Of a DNA stretch of 64,000 bases, positions 7,920 through 16,433 are shown in pieces; the stretch's first letter is position 1, and each line of letters starts with the position of its first letter. Position numbers and translations under genes: made by a program. The stretch is from positions 1-64,000 of the forward strand of contig NZ_JAOEJU010000010.1 in the NCBI RefSeq assembly GCF_025447595.1. Direction: 5' to 3'. The stretch comes from Pseudomonas koreensis (lineage in GTDB: Bacteria > Pseudomonadota > Gammaproteobacteria > Pseudomonadales > Pseudomonadaceae). The notes below the pieces were generated by a model. That model was not told where the DNA came from. It was given only the letters and a program-made list of their open reading frames with translations, and searched no databases.

Positions 7920-8297
7920 TCAGGCTACAGCGGGCGCCTCAGCCTTCAGTTCCAGATTATCCAGCGCCCGGTTTACAGCCAGTTCACCCAACATGATCAA
8001 CTGCGCAATCCCCAGCAGCACATGCCGATGCGAGCCATCTACCAGCCCGGCGAAGTCGGTAGCGATGATTTTGGCCGAGGTCAGGGTTTCGCAGGCGTCG
8101 GCCAGCAGTTCTTCGCTGTCGATGCCGGGAGCGATGAGGTAGCGGGTATTGGGTTTGAGCAGCGGTTTTCTGGGGAGCAGAGGATTGAGGTAATGATCGA
8201 GGGCGCGCTCGGCGGCTTCGTGGAATTTCTTGGAATCGAGGGTTTCGTAGGGCGAGGTTGTGTCGGTTTCAGGCGGGTTAGGCGTGGGTTTGATCAT
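7920..8297 (-). CDS. DUF6124/DUF3077-like small protein
   Basis: This 125-residue cytoplasmic protein begins MIKPTPNPPETD. It contains a helical core (KFHEAAERALDHYL, then ELLADACETLTSAKIIATDFA and GIAQLIMLGELAVNRALDNL). It resembles the small DUF6124/DUF3077 proteins found in several copies in Pseudomonas genomes, whose function is unknown. I chose the ATG at 8297 because GGAG lies 9 bp upstream; an in-frame extension to 8360 lacks support. The gene has a long structured leader and a promoter module shared with the coiled-coil gene at 18367. Confidence 0.75.
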   Translation of the reverse strand: MIKPTPNPPETDTTSPYETLDSKKFHEAAERALDHYLNPLLPRKPLLKPNTRYLIAPGIDSEELLADACETLTSAKIIATDFAGLVDGSHRHVLLGIAQLIMLGELAVNRALDNLELKAEAPAVA

Positions 8298-8499
8298 GGT
8301 TGCATCTCCAGAGTCATTGAGCTGCCACGATTCGCTGCGATACGAAGGGGTGGCAGCCATACGCGGGTCGCAGACCGGGACTCTAGAACCGGCAGACCCG
8401 AGGGTCTCCCACGTACAGCCGCCATAAAACCGGAGGATGTTGTGCGTCCAGAGATCGCGGGCTGCGAGACCCGATCGCTGATTCGTCAGCGACCCGGAA
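8298..8499 (-). other. long structured 5' leader of the DUF6124-like gene
   Basis: About 195 nt lie between the predicted transcription start (near 8493) and the start codon, with no open frame. Perfect short hairpins are visible: AGACCC/GGGTCT at 8394-8407 and CGCTGA-TTCG-TCAGCG at 8476-8491. GC-rich blocks related to CGCGGG-C(T)GC are repeated near 8372 and 8456. It could act as a regulatory RNA element; no known riboswitch class was recognised. Confidence 0.55.
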
Positions 8500-8544
8500 A
8501 CGATAAGACCCAGCTACAAGGCGCACAAGCCGGCGGATTCTGGC
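8500..8544 (-). promoter_or_regulatory. promoter module A (shared with 19258-19302)
   Basis: On the minus strand the -35 TTGTGC (8523-8528) and -10 TATCGT (8500-8505) are separated by 17 bp. The inverted repeat GCCAG-N6-CCGGC (8529-8544) abuts the -35 element, the position of an activator site. The same layout recurs upstream of the coiled-coil gene; over 8497-8558 the two copies have equal length with about 46 of 62 positions identical. Confidence 0.6.
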
Positions 8545-8614
8545 GTACACGTAGGCAAAGGCGCAAGGCGTTGTGGCTTACCGGACGTAACCATAAACAC
8601 CTTTCAACACCGCA

Positions 8615-9538
8615 CTAAACCACCGGAATATCCAGCGACACCGACATGAACTGACTGATCCGCGACCGCAGCCATTTCTCCGCCGGGTCGTTGTCATGCA
8701 CCCCGCTCCAGGCCATCGACAGTTGCGCCGCATCAATCGGAAACGGAGGATCCTCAGCCCGCAACGCGCAACCTTCGACCAGTGCGCAGGCTGCGTAATC
8801 CGGAACGGTGGCGATCATCTCGGTGCCCGCCAGCAAGGCGCGCAAACCGCTGAACTGTGGCACGCCAAGCACCACCCGGCGACTGCGGCCGACCTTGGCC
8901 AGGTCCATGTCGATGTTGCCGCTCAGGTCACCGGAGAACGACACCATCGCATGGGGACGTTCGCAGTATTCGTCGAGGGTCAGCGGGCCTGGGCGGTTAT
9001 CGCCGCGCAGAACCTTGCAGGGAATATCGCGCAGTTTCTTGCGCTTGGCGTTCGCTGGCAGGTCGGTGGTGTAGCTCACGCCGACCGAGATTTCCCCCGA
9101 CGCCAGCAGACCCGGCATCAACAGGTAATTGGCGCGACGTACCACCACGACAATCCCCGGCGCCTCCTCCTGCAACTGACGAAGCAGCGGTGGAAACAGA
9201 CCGAACTCGGCGTCGTCCGACAGGCCGATGCGAAACACGTCGCAACTGGTGGCCGGATCGAATTCCTTGGCCCGGCTGACCGCGCCGGAAATCACGTCCA
9301 TCGCCGGTTGCAGCTCCTGCAGAATCGCCAGTGCCCGCGCCGTCGGCTCCATGCCCCGACCATTGCGCAACAGCAACGGATCGTCGAACAGATCGCGCAG
9401 ACGGCCCAACGCGGCACTGACCGCCGGCTGACCCATGAACAGTTTTTCGGCGACGCGGGTCAGGTTCTTCTCGAACATCAGCGCTTCGAAAATCACCAAC
9501 AGGTTCATGTCGACGCGGCGCAGATCGTTACGGTTCAT
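8615..9538 (-). CDS. LysR family transcriptional regulator
   Basis: This 307-residue protein has an HTH at about residues 10-68 (MNLLVIFEALMFEKNLTRVAEKL, then GQPAVSAALGRLRDLF) and a C-terminal effector domain. The opening RRVDMNLLVIFEAL resembles the NodD/LinR-like branch. It lies 45 bp downstream of the metallo-beta-lactamase-fold gene on the same strand, so the two may be cotranscribed. AAGGA lies upstream of the start, at a long distance. Confidence 0.9.
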   Translation of the reverse strand: MNRNDLRRVDMNLLVIFEALMFEKNLTRVAEKLFMGQPAVSAALGRLRDLFDDPLLLRNGRGMEPTARALAILQELQPAMDVISGAVSRAKEFDPATSCDVFRIGLSDDAEFGLFPPLLRQLQEEAPGIVVVVRRANYLLMPGLLASGEISVGVSYTTDLPANAKRKKLRDIPCKVLRGDNRPGPLTLDEYCERPHAMVSFSGDLSGNIDMDLAKVGRSRRVVLGVPQFSGLRALLAGTEMIATVPDYAACALVEGCALRAEDPPFPIDAAQLSMAWSGVHDNDPAEKWLRSRISQFMSVSLDIPVV

Positions 9539-9583
9539 TGGGCACGTTTTCCTTGTTTTAGCCTGACGTGGGAGCTGGGCACT

Positions 9584-10567
9584 TTACTCGATCAGCGGCA
9601 CTTTGGCCGCGCGTTTGTATGGGCCGTATTCCACCGGTACCCACTGGAAATGTTTTTCCACGGTGGTGATGTGGCCGATACCCGGAAACGGCAAATGCGC
9701 GGCCGTCACCCAGGTTTTGCTCGCCGCCGCTGCACTGAACACCGCGTTGCGGCTTTTGATCGCTTGCTGATTGTTGACGTCGAAACTGATCGACACTTCG
9801 GGATGATCGAACTGTACTGCGAGGTTGTGCACCAGATCGCCCATGAACACGATGCTCTGGTTCTGCGAGGTAAAGCGGTAGGTCGTGCTGCCCGGCGTGT
9901 GCCCAGCTTCAAGCGTGGCCTCGACCAGCCCCGGCAGCGGCGACTCGCCAGCGGAGAAAGTCTTGAACCGCCCGGCGGCTCTATAGGGCGCGGTGGAGTC
10001 CTGAGCGATCTTGAAGAATTCCCGGGCGCCGGCCGGGACCTTGGCCATTGCCTGCGGATCGAGCCAGTAGTCGGCTTCAGCCTTGGCGGCGTAGACCGTA
10101 GCGTTGGCAAAGATCGGCTGTTGCTGGCCGTCGACCAGTCCACAAACGTGATCCAGGTGCAGATGGGTCAGCAGAATCGCATCGACCTGTTCAGGTTTGT
10201 ATCCGGCGGCCTGCATGTTTGCCGAGAGCTGGCCGGCGGTGGCGCCGATGCACTGCCCCGCACCGGTATCGACCAGAATCAGTTGCTTGCCGGTGTTGAC
10301 CAGAAAGGCGTTGAACGCAGTCTGCACACCCGGCGTTTCAATCGAGCGACGGGCCAGCAGTGCACGGATCTGACTCTGGCTCATGCCCTGTAACAGTTTC
10401 GGCGACAGATCGTTGTAACCGTCAAATAGCGCCGTGACTTCGTAATCGCCCAACGCCAGTCGGAAATAACCGGGTGCCTGCGCACCGACCTGTGGTGCAT
10501 GCGCCATGGCACTGGTCATCGCACCGGCGAGCGCCAGGCCAGTCGCTGCACTGAACAATCCTTTCAT
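9584..10567 (-). CDS. exported metallo-beta-lactamase-fold hydrolase
   Basis: This 327-residue protein has a signal peptide (MKGLFSAATGLALAGAMTSAMAHA) and the zinc motif HLHLDH at residues 135-140. Further ligands are plausible at AGHTPGS (His), GDLVHN (Asp) and the late AAHLPFPG (His). This places it in the MBL superfamily with lactonases and related hydrolases; the substrate is unknown. The ATG at 10567 has AAGGGG 7 bp upstream. It is divergent from an AraC-type gene and has the 22-bp repeated site in its upstream region, which suggests control by that regulator. Confidence 0.88.
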   Translation of the reverse strand: MKGLFSAATGLALAGAMTSAMAHAPQVGAQAPGYFRLALGDYEVTALFDGYNDLSPKLLQGMSQSQIRALLARRSIETPGVQTAFNAFLVNTGKQLILVDTGAGQCIGATAGQLSANMQAAGYKPEQVDAILLTHLHLDHVCGLVDGQQQPIFANATVYAAKAEADYWLDPQAMAKVPAGAREFFKIAQDSTAPYRAAGRFKTFSAGESPLPGLVEATLEAGHTPGSTTYRFTSQNQSIVFMGDLVHNLAVQFDHPEVSISFDVNNQQAIKSRNAVFSAAAASKTWVTAAHLPFPGIGHITTVEKHFQWVPVEYGPYKRAAKVPLIE

Positions 10568-10688
10568 GCGTATCCCCTTGGTCGAGCCCGAAACTGCGGC
10601 CCCCAATGGCCCGCCCGTCCTTGTCATCCTGCCTGCCCTGCGCCACGAGGACTTGCAGCGGTGTGCTGAGTTCAGGTTCCGCCAGCGT

Positions 10689-10710
10689 AATTAACAACGT
10701 TTAACTCGTC
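10689..10710. promoter_or_regulatory. 22-bp site, copy 1 (MBL/araC intergenic region)
   Basis: Read on the minus strand the site contains GTTAAACGTTGTTAA; it matches 11853-11874 at 21 of 22 positions. Two GTTAA half-sites lie in direct orientation 10 bp apart, typical of AraC-family binding. It sits between the divergent MBL and AraC genes. Confidence 0.75.
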
Positions 10711-10811
10711 AGCCCTCGCCCCTCGCCGAACAATGAAACCCTCTGCGCAGCGTTGTTTTTTGAACCAAGGGAACGCTCGACAGCGCATTCCCCCCGACAC
10801 GGACCCTGGCC

Positions 10812-11213
10812 ATGGCTCATTCACAGCAAACCGTCGCCCTCGCTCCTGCCATCGAACCACGCAGAACCGGTACGGGCGGCCTCAGCCCGCAGCGGGAGCG
10901 GCTGGTGAAACAACTGATTCTGGAACGCCTGGGCGACAGCCTCGAAGTCACCGAGCTGGCCCGCGCCTGCTCGCTGTCACGCAGCCATTTTTCCCGGGCG
11001 TTCAAGTGCAGCACCGGGTATTCGCCGCAAGACTGGATCCGTACCCAGCGTATTGCCCGGGCCAAGCTGCTGATCCAGCACACCAACCACAGCCTCACGC
11101 AAATCAGCGTGGAATGCGGCTTCTGCGATCAGGCGCACTTCTGCCATATCTTCACCCGCAGCGAAGGGATCAATCCGTTTGCGTGGCGCTGTCAGGTCAT
11201 GAAAAGCCGTTGA
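10812..11213 (+). CDS. short AraC-family regulator (HTH domain only)
   Basis: This 133-residue protein consists almost entirely of the double-HTH AraC domain (LEVTELARACSLSRSHFSRAFK, then SLTQISVECGFCDQAHFCHIFTR). It has only a 30-residue N-terminal tail and no effector domain, as in MarA/SoxS-type proteins and other small AraC regulators. Without a sensor domain its activity probably follows its own abundance. The ATG at 10812 is the likely start. Nearly identical 22-bp sites upstream of this gene pair and of the flavodoxin gene are candidate targets. Confidence 0.9.
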   Translation: MAHSQQTVALAPAIEPRRTGTGGLSPQRERLVKQLILERLGDSLEVTELARACSLSRSHFSRAFKCSTGYSPQDWIRTQRIARAKLLIQHTNHSLTQISVECGFCDQAHFCHIFTRSEGINPFAWRCQVMKSR

Positions 11214-11220
11214 ACCGCTG

Positions 11221-11790
11221 TCAACGCTCGACCAACCGTTCAGCCAGGCGTGCCACGCGCTCACCCAGATGCGCGGCGGTCAGCCGATCCTCGATGGGCG
11301 GCGATTGCCCCGGCGGCTGTTCGACTCCGGATTGAGACATGGCACCCAGCGAGCTGCCGAGACGGTTCAACTGACCGTCAAATGTTCCGTCGAAAGCGCG
11401 TGGTGGCAGCAGGTCAAGACCGACCCAGATCATCGAGTGCTGAGCGGCGAACACGGCCATTTGCAGCAATGTGTTGAGTTTGTCGCCGCACAGGTTGCCG
11501 GAGTTGGTGAATCCCGCCGCAAGCTTGTTGCGCCAGGGCCTGGCCAGATAGAAAGGCGCGGTGGCCTCCATGAATTGCTTGAAGGCCGCCGACGCACTGC
11601 CCATGTAGGTCGGCGCGCCGAAAATGATCGCGTCGGCGCGGTGCAGAACCTCCCAATACGCCTCCACTTCCTCCACCGCTATCAACCGACAGGTGCTGTC
11701 CGAATGGCGCTCCACGCCCTGGGCCACCGCGTCGGCCATGACTCGGGTGTGCCCGTAGCCACTGTGATAGACCACCACTACCTTGCTCAT
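11221..11790 (-). CDS. flavodoxin-fold NAD(P)H-dependent FMN reductase (WrbA-like)
   Basis: This 189-residue protein has the FMN phosphate loop YHSGYGHT at residues 8-15 and the flavin-contacting GAPTYMGS near residue 60. This places it in the flavodoxin-like NAD(P)H:quinone oxidoreductase family, which reduces quinones by two electrons. The start at 11790 follows GGAGG; the upstream extension to 11850 lacks support. It converges on the AraC gene (7-bp gap), and a second copy of the 22-bp site lies 63 bp upstream of its start. Confidence 0.88.
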   Translation of the reverse strand: MSKVVVVYHSGYGHTRVMADAVAQGVERHSDSTCRLIAVEEVEAYWEVLHRADAIIFGAPTYMGSASAAFKQFMEATAPFYLARPWRNKLAAGFTNSGNLCGDKLNTLLQMAVFAAQHSMIWVGLDLLPPRAFDGTFDGQLNRLGSSLGAMSQSGVEQPPGQSPPIEDRLTAAHLGERVARLAERLVER

Positions 11791-12122
11791 TGCAGCGTCC
11801 TCCGGACGTATGCATTCCATTGCCCCGAAGTCTTGGGGTAGCACGGTCACACGACGAGTTAATCGTTGTTAATTTTCTCCGGCTATCGGATGAACCGACA
11901 GAGGTTTCAGCCTTTGAATACAGTGGGGCTGCAACGGTGAACTGACGGATGTCGAAACACCGGGCCTACGCGCCGGTTGCTTTGACGCACAATCCTGAGG
12001 AATATGCTCGGATACCGTGGATCAGACGGCTTGCGTGACCCTCAAGTCGCTGTCCGCCCTGCCCGTCATACGTTCTTCACGACAAAGGGCCAGGATTAAA
12101 AAAGCAGCACAGGAGTGAGCGG
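11791..12122. other. intergenic region between divergent flavodoxin and winged-helix regulator genes
   Basis: Apart from the 22-bp site at 11853-11874 and the GGAG ribosome site just before 12123, I see no gene, repeat or terminator. The regulator promoter is presumably in 11900-12090 but no clear boxes were found. Confidence 0.5.
11853..11874. promoter_or_regulatory. 22-bp site, copy 2 (upstream of the flavodoxin gene)
   Basis: It contains GTTAATCGTTGTTAA on the plus strand and differs from copy 1 at one base of 22. It lies 63 bp upstream of the flavodoxin start codon on the minus strand. Confidence 0.75.
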
Positions 12123-14909
12123 TTGAGTCTTTCCCCGAATCAGGCCCTCGGTTTCGGCCCCTATCGGATCCATCCAGGTCAGCGACTGTTGCTGGAAGGC
12201 GATCAGCCCCTACGCCTGGGCAAGCGCGCCATGGACATTTTGCTCATCCTGCTGGCCAGCGCCGGCGAGGTCGTAAGCAAGCAGCAACTGATGGCCGGCG
12301 TCTGGCCGGACAGCGTGGTGGAAGACATCAACCTGCGGGTGCACATGGCGGCGCTGCGCAAGGCGCTCGGCGACGGTCAGGCCGGGCAGCGTTACATCGT
12401 CACCGTGGCGCAGCGTGGCTACAGTTTTGTCGCGCCGCTGATACTGCAATCCATCGAACAACGTCCCGCCGCCGACAACACGGGTCGGCATAACCTGCCG
12501 CTGCGCCGCACCCGGATGATCGGTCGACAACCTCTTGTCGAAAACCTGCTGACACAACTGCCGCGTCAACGCTGTATCACCCTCGTAGGCCCCGGCGGAA
12601 TCGGCAAGACCACCGTGGCACTGCGCGTTGCCGAACAATCGATCGGCCGCTACCGCGACGGCATTCGCCTGCTGGATCTGGCACCGATCAACGACCCGGC
12701 GTCCATCTGTTCGCATCTGGCCGGCCTGCTCGATTTTTCATTGCACGCCGGCGAACCACTGAACTGTCTGGTCAATAGTCTGCGCGAGCGGCAGATGTTG
12801 CTGGTGATCGACAACTGCGAGCACCTGATCGATGCAGTGGCGCTGATCAGCGAAAGCATTCTGCGCGGTGCCCCCCACGTGCATATCCTGGCGACCAGCC
12901 GGGAAAGCCTGCGGGCAGAAGGCGAGTTCGTGCAGCGCCTGGAGTCCCTGGACTGTCCACCGCCGATTGCCGTGCTTGATCGCAAACAGGCTATGGAGTT
13001 TTCCGCGCTGCAGTTGTTTGTCGAGCGAGCGACGGCGGCTCATGAACACTTTGATCCGAACGATGCCGAGCTGCTGCTGGCGGTCGAAATCTGCCGGCGG
13101 CTGGATGGCATCCCCCTTGCACTGGAACTGGCCGCCGCCCAAGTGGGCAGCCTGGGGCTGGACGGTCTGCTGACTCAGCTTCAGGGCCGACTGCCGGGAG
13201 CCCTCCAGACCCGCCTCGGCCGGCACGAGACACTGCGCGCCACACTCGACTGGAGTTTCAACTTGCTCGACAGTTGCGAGCAAACCTGTCTGCGCCGACT
13301 GGGCGTGTTTCGTGGGGCCTTCACACTGGACTCCGCGGCGGCGGTCATTGTTGGCCAGGAAATCGAGCCCGATGAAGTGTTGCCCTCGATTTCGCAACTG
13401 GTCGCAAAATCACTGCTCAACGTCGAGGTCGGTGATGAGGAAGTGTTCTATCGACTGCTCGACACCACTCGCCGCTATGCACTGGAAAAACTCGACCACG
13501 CAGGCGAACTCGGCGAAACCCGTGAGCGTCACGCAGAACGCTGCCTGACCCTGATGCATCAGGCGCAGGCCGATTGGGAAAATACGCCGACCGAACTGTG
13601 GATCGAGCGCTATACCCGAGGTCTGGAGGATCTGCGCGCCGCACTGGACTGGACGCTGAACGAAGATGGCTCGCGCCACCTGGGTGTACAGCTGGCCGCA
13701 ACGTCGGCACCGCTCTGGCAAGAGTTGTCACTGCTGAGGGAGTACGGCGGTTATGTGCGCCAGGCATTGGCGTTGATCGAATCCTCGGATCAACCCTGCC
13801 CGCGAGTTCAAATTGCCTTGAAACTGGCACTCGGCAGTGCCTGTTACCACACCTGGGGGGGCACTGCCGAAACCATCGATGCCTTTGTCAGTGCCCGCCT
13901 GCTGGCACAACAGCACAATGACATGGCCGGACAACTACGGGCGGTGTCGGGACACATGGCGGTCAATCTCAGTTGTGGCAATTACCAGATGGCACTGCAG
14001 CAGAGCGAACAATTCGAAAGTCTTGGCGTTCATGGTGACGCGCAATTGTCGCTGAGTACGCACCGGTTGAGAGTGCTTGCCCTGCATTACGCCGGGGACC
14101 AGCATCAGGCACGGATTCACGCCGAGCAGGTGATTCAACGCATGGCCCACAGCGGTCATCTCAATCGCTTCACCCATGGTTTCGGCGTGCAGTATGACCA
14201 GAGCGTCGCGTCTCTGACCGTCCTCGCCCGGGTGCTGTGGCTGCAAGGCTTTCCCGAGCAGGCCTGGCGCACCGCGCGACAGGCGCTGGACATCGCCGTA
14301 CAAATCAACCACGGCACCTCGATCTGCTACACCCTGGCACTGGCCTCCTGCCTGATCGCTCATTACAACGGCGATCGACAGAACGCACAGGCGTTGCTGC
14401 AACTTTTGCTGGAACAGGCCCAGAAGCATTCGGTGCTGTTGTTCTACACCTGGGCCCGACACTACGCGCTGGTCATTGATGCCGACGCAGCACCCTCTGT
14501 CCCTGCGGCTGACAGCGGGCTGGTCAGAGAAATCATGGTGACGCTGGACAGTGGCTTTGTAGACGATGTGCTGCTGGAACGTGCGCAGAACGGCGCGGCG
14601 GGATGGAGTACGGCGGAGGTTCTGCGGGCCAGGGCCGAGACGATGCTGGCTGCCGAATCACCTTGCACCCGGTCGGTTGAAGGCATCCTGCAGCAAGCGC
14701 TGGAGGTTGCCCGCGGCCAGGGGGCTCTGGCCTGGGAACTGCGCAGCGCCACATCCCTGGCACAGTTGTGGCAACGACAATCACGCTATCGCGAAGCGCT
14801 GGATCTGCTGACGCCCGTGTACCAACGCTTTACCGAAGGCTACGCCACGCCTGACTTGCGCAAAGTGCGTTCACTGATCGACCGGTTGCGCATTCAATCG
14901 GGCGCCTGA
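12123..14909 (+). CDS. winged-helix regulator with NB-ARC-type ATPase and helical-repeat C-terminus
   Basis: This 928-residue signal-transducing ATPase has an OmpR-type winged helix at about residues 8-105 (VWPDSVVEDINLRVHMAALRKALGDG). A STAND/NB-ARC ATPase follows, with Walker A GPGGIGKT at 156-163 and Walker B LVIDNCE at 227-233. A long TPR-like helical region extends from about 450 to the end. Such proteins are expected to oligomerise on DNA when a ligand binds the C-terminal arm. The start is a TTG with GGAG 7 bp upstream, which is less certain than an ATG. The 3' end overlaps the convergent paralogue by 39 bp. Confidence 0.85.
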   Translation: MSLSPNQALGFGPYRIHPGQRLLLEGDQPLRLGKRAMDILLILLASAGEVVSKQQLMAGVWPDSVVEDINLRVHMAALRKALGDGQAGQRYIVTVAQRGYSFVAPLILQSIEQRPAADNTGRHNLPLRRTRMIGRQPLVENLLTQLPRQRCITLVGPGGIGKTTVALRVAEQSIGRYRDGIRLLDLAPINDPASICSHLAGLLDFSLHAGEPLNCLVNSLRERQMLLVIDNCEHLIDAVALISESILRGAPHVHILATSRESLRAEGEFVQRLESLDCPPPIAVLDRKQAMEFSALQLFVERATAAHEHFDPNDAELLLAVEICRRLDGIPLALELAAAQVGSLGLDGLLTQLQGRLPGALQTRLGRHETLRATLDWSFNLLDSCEQTCLRRLGVFRGAFTLDSAAAVIVGQEIEPDEVLPSISQLVAKSLLNVEVGDEEVFYRLLDTTRRYALEKLDHAGELGETRERHAERCLTLMHQAQADWENTPTELWIERYTRGLEDLRAALDWTLNEDGSRHLGVQLAATSAPLWQELSLLREYGGYVRQALALIESSDQPCPRVQIALKLALGSACYHTWGGTAETIDAFVSARLLAQQHNDMAGQLRAVSGHMAVNLSCGNYQMALQQSEQFESLGVHGDAQLSLSTHRLRVLALHYAGDQHQARIHAEQVIQRMAHSGHLNRFTHGFGVQYDQSVASLTVLARVLWLQGFPEQAWRTARQALDIAVQINHGTSICYTLALASCLIAHYNGDRQNAQALLQLLLEQAQKHSVLLFYTWARHYALVIDADAAPSVPAADSGLVREIMVTLDSGFVDDVLLERAQNGAAGWSTAEVLRARAETMLAAESPCTRSVEGILQQALEVARGQGALAWELRSATSLAQLWQRQSRYREALDLLTPVYQRFTEGYATPDLRKVRSLIDRLRIQSGA

Positions 14910-16349
14910 GGTCAGACGCGTACGCCCCATGTAGCGTGCATGCAGATGTTCGAACTCACTGCTCTCCCCACCCCGTTCAAGTTGCTCGCGGGCAAAGCGA
15001 CGGATGGTATTGAGCATCCGGTAACGCAACGCACCATTGGCTCGCTCCGTCATGAGCAACGATTTGGCCGCCAGCCGCTCGACGATTGCCGCCAGTGTCG
15101 AAGGCGGCAATTGCACGCAACTGATCACGCCAATGGCGACGTCCAGGGTGAAAGCCATCTTGAACACCGACAAGCGTTGCAGAACGCGTTGCTCCTGATC
15201 GCTCAAGCGTTGATAGCTCCAGTCCAGTGCTGCCTTCATCGACTGATGACGTGGTACGGCCGTGCGTCGGCCGTGACTCAGGACCTGCAGACAATTGTTC
15301 AGTTGGGTCTGTAATCCGACCACCGCCAGTGCGTCGATCTGCGCGGCCGCCAACTCGATCGCCAACGGCAGGCCATCGAGGCGCCGACAGATATCGCGCA
15401 CCGCCATGAGATCCTGTTCACGCAAACAGAAACCGTGTTGTCGCGTACGTGCACGGCTGACGAACAGTTGCACTGCCGAATAGCCCATCGCATCGTCAAC
15501 GCTGGTTATCAGCGAACTTTTCGGCACCACGAGGGGCGGCAGACGTTGTACGGTTTCAAGGTCCAGGTTCAGTGCTTCTCGACTGGTGACTAGAATCGAC
15601 AGGCGCGGCGCCACGTCGAGCAATGTCTCTACCAGGTCTGCGCAGGTTTCTCGCACGTGGTCGCAATTGTCCAGCACCAGCAAGGCATGGCGCGCAGTCA
15701 GTGAGGCGAAGTCGGTTTCAAGCACCTGCGACAGGTGATCGATCAGCGAAGACTTTTCGTCGAACAACGAAAGATCTACCTGCCAGGCACCGTCGCGAAA
15801 ATGCTGCAGCAACAACTCGGCTGCACGCAATGCCACCGTGCTTTTGCCGACGCCGGCAGGCCCCGTTACCGTCATCAGTCGGGACAACGGCAGTTGCCGC
15901 ACCAGACCGCCGATCAGCGAATCGCGCCCCGTGACAGGTGTCAGCCTCGCAGGCAGGTTGTGCTGAGGCGCCTGCAGGTTTTCAAATACCACTTGCGCGT
16001 CGGTGTCGCGATGCACCGGGGCCACGAAACTGTAGCCGCGCTGAGGCACGTTGACGATGTAGCGTTGACCGTTCTCGCCATCGCCGAGAGCCCGGCGCAG
16101 GGCAGCAATGTGTACCCGAAGATTGATCTCTTCGACCACCGATGTCGGCCACACCAACGCAATCAATTGTTCTTTGTCGACCACCTGGCCGGCCCGCTCG
16201 ACCAGTACTTGCAGGATGTCCAGCGCGCGTCCCCCCATACGCAATTGCCGATCCTCGTCGAGGATCAGGCGTTGGCGCAAATGAAACGCGTAGGGGCCGA
16301 AACGCAAGACCGACGCTGCGTGCAACTCGTTGAGGTTGTTCATGACCAT
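14871..16349 (-). CDS. winged-helix regulator with NB-ARC-type ATPase, lacking the long C-terminal arm
   Basis: This protein of about 492 residues is paralogous to the 12123-14909 product through the winged helix (VWPTSVVEEINLRVHIAALRRALGDG) and the ATPase (Walker A GPAGVGKST, Walker B LLVLDNCD, then GLPLAIELAAAQ). It ends shortly after the ATPase and winged-helix lid region (YRMLNTIRRFAREQLE) and so lacks the TPR-like sensor of its partner. Start choice is weak: ATG at 16349 or 16343, with no good ribosome site for either. It may be constitutive, use a separate sensor, or pair with its paralogue; that is inference. Confidence 0.82.
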   Translation of the reverse strand: MVMNNLNELHAASVLRFGPYAFHLRQRLILDEDRQLRMGGRALDILQVLVERAGQVVDKEQLIALVWPTSVVEEINLRVHIAALRRALGDGENGQRYIVNVPQRGYSFVAPVHRDTDAQVVFENLQAPQHNLPARLTPVTGRDSLIGGLVRQLPLSRLMTVTGPAGVGKSTVALRAAELLLQHFRDGAWQVDLSLFDEKSSLIDHLSQVLETDFASLTARHALLVLDNCDHVRETCADLVETLLDVAPRLSILVTSREALNLDLETVQRLPPLVVPKSSLITSVDDAMGYSAVQLFVSRARTRQHGFCLREQDLMAVRDICRRLDGLPLAIELAAAQIDALAVVGLQTQLNNCLQVLSHGRRTAVPRHQSMKAALDWSYQRLSDQEQRVLQRLSVFKMAFTLDVAIGVISCVQLPPSTLAAIVERLAAKSLLMTERANGALRYRMLNTIRRFAREQLERGGESSEFEHLHARYMGRTRLTSGARLNAQPVDQ

Positions 16350-16433
16350 TATCTTGGCAGGCCTCGATGACGGTACAACCACCTTGCAGGGCGCAGCACG
16401 GACATCCGGGTGCGCTCGACGGACAGAAACGCT

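Noticed and set aside
8696..10393. 565-residue plus-strand open frame
   Set aside because: It is the shadow of the LysR and MBL genes, with composition typical of antisense frames.
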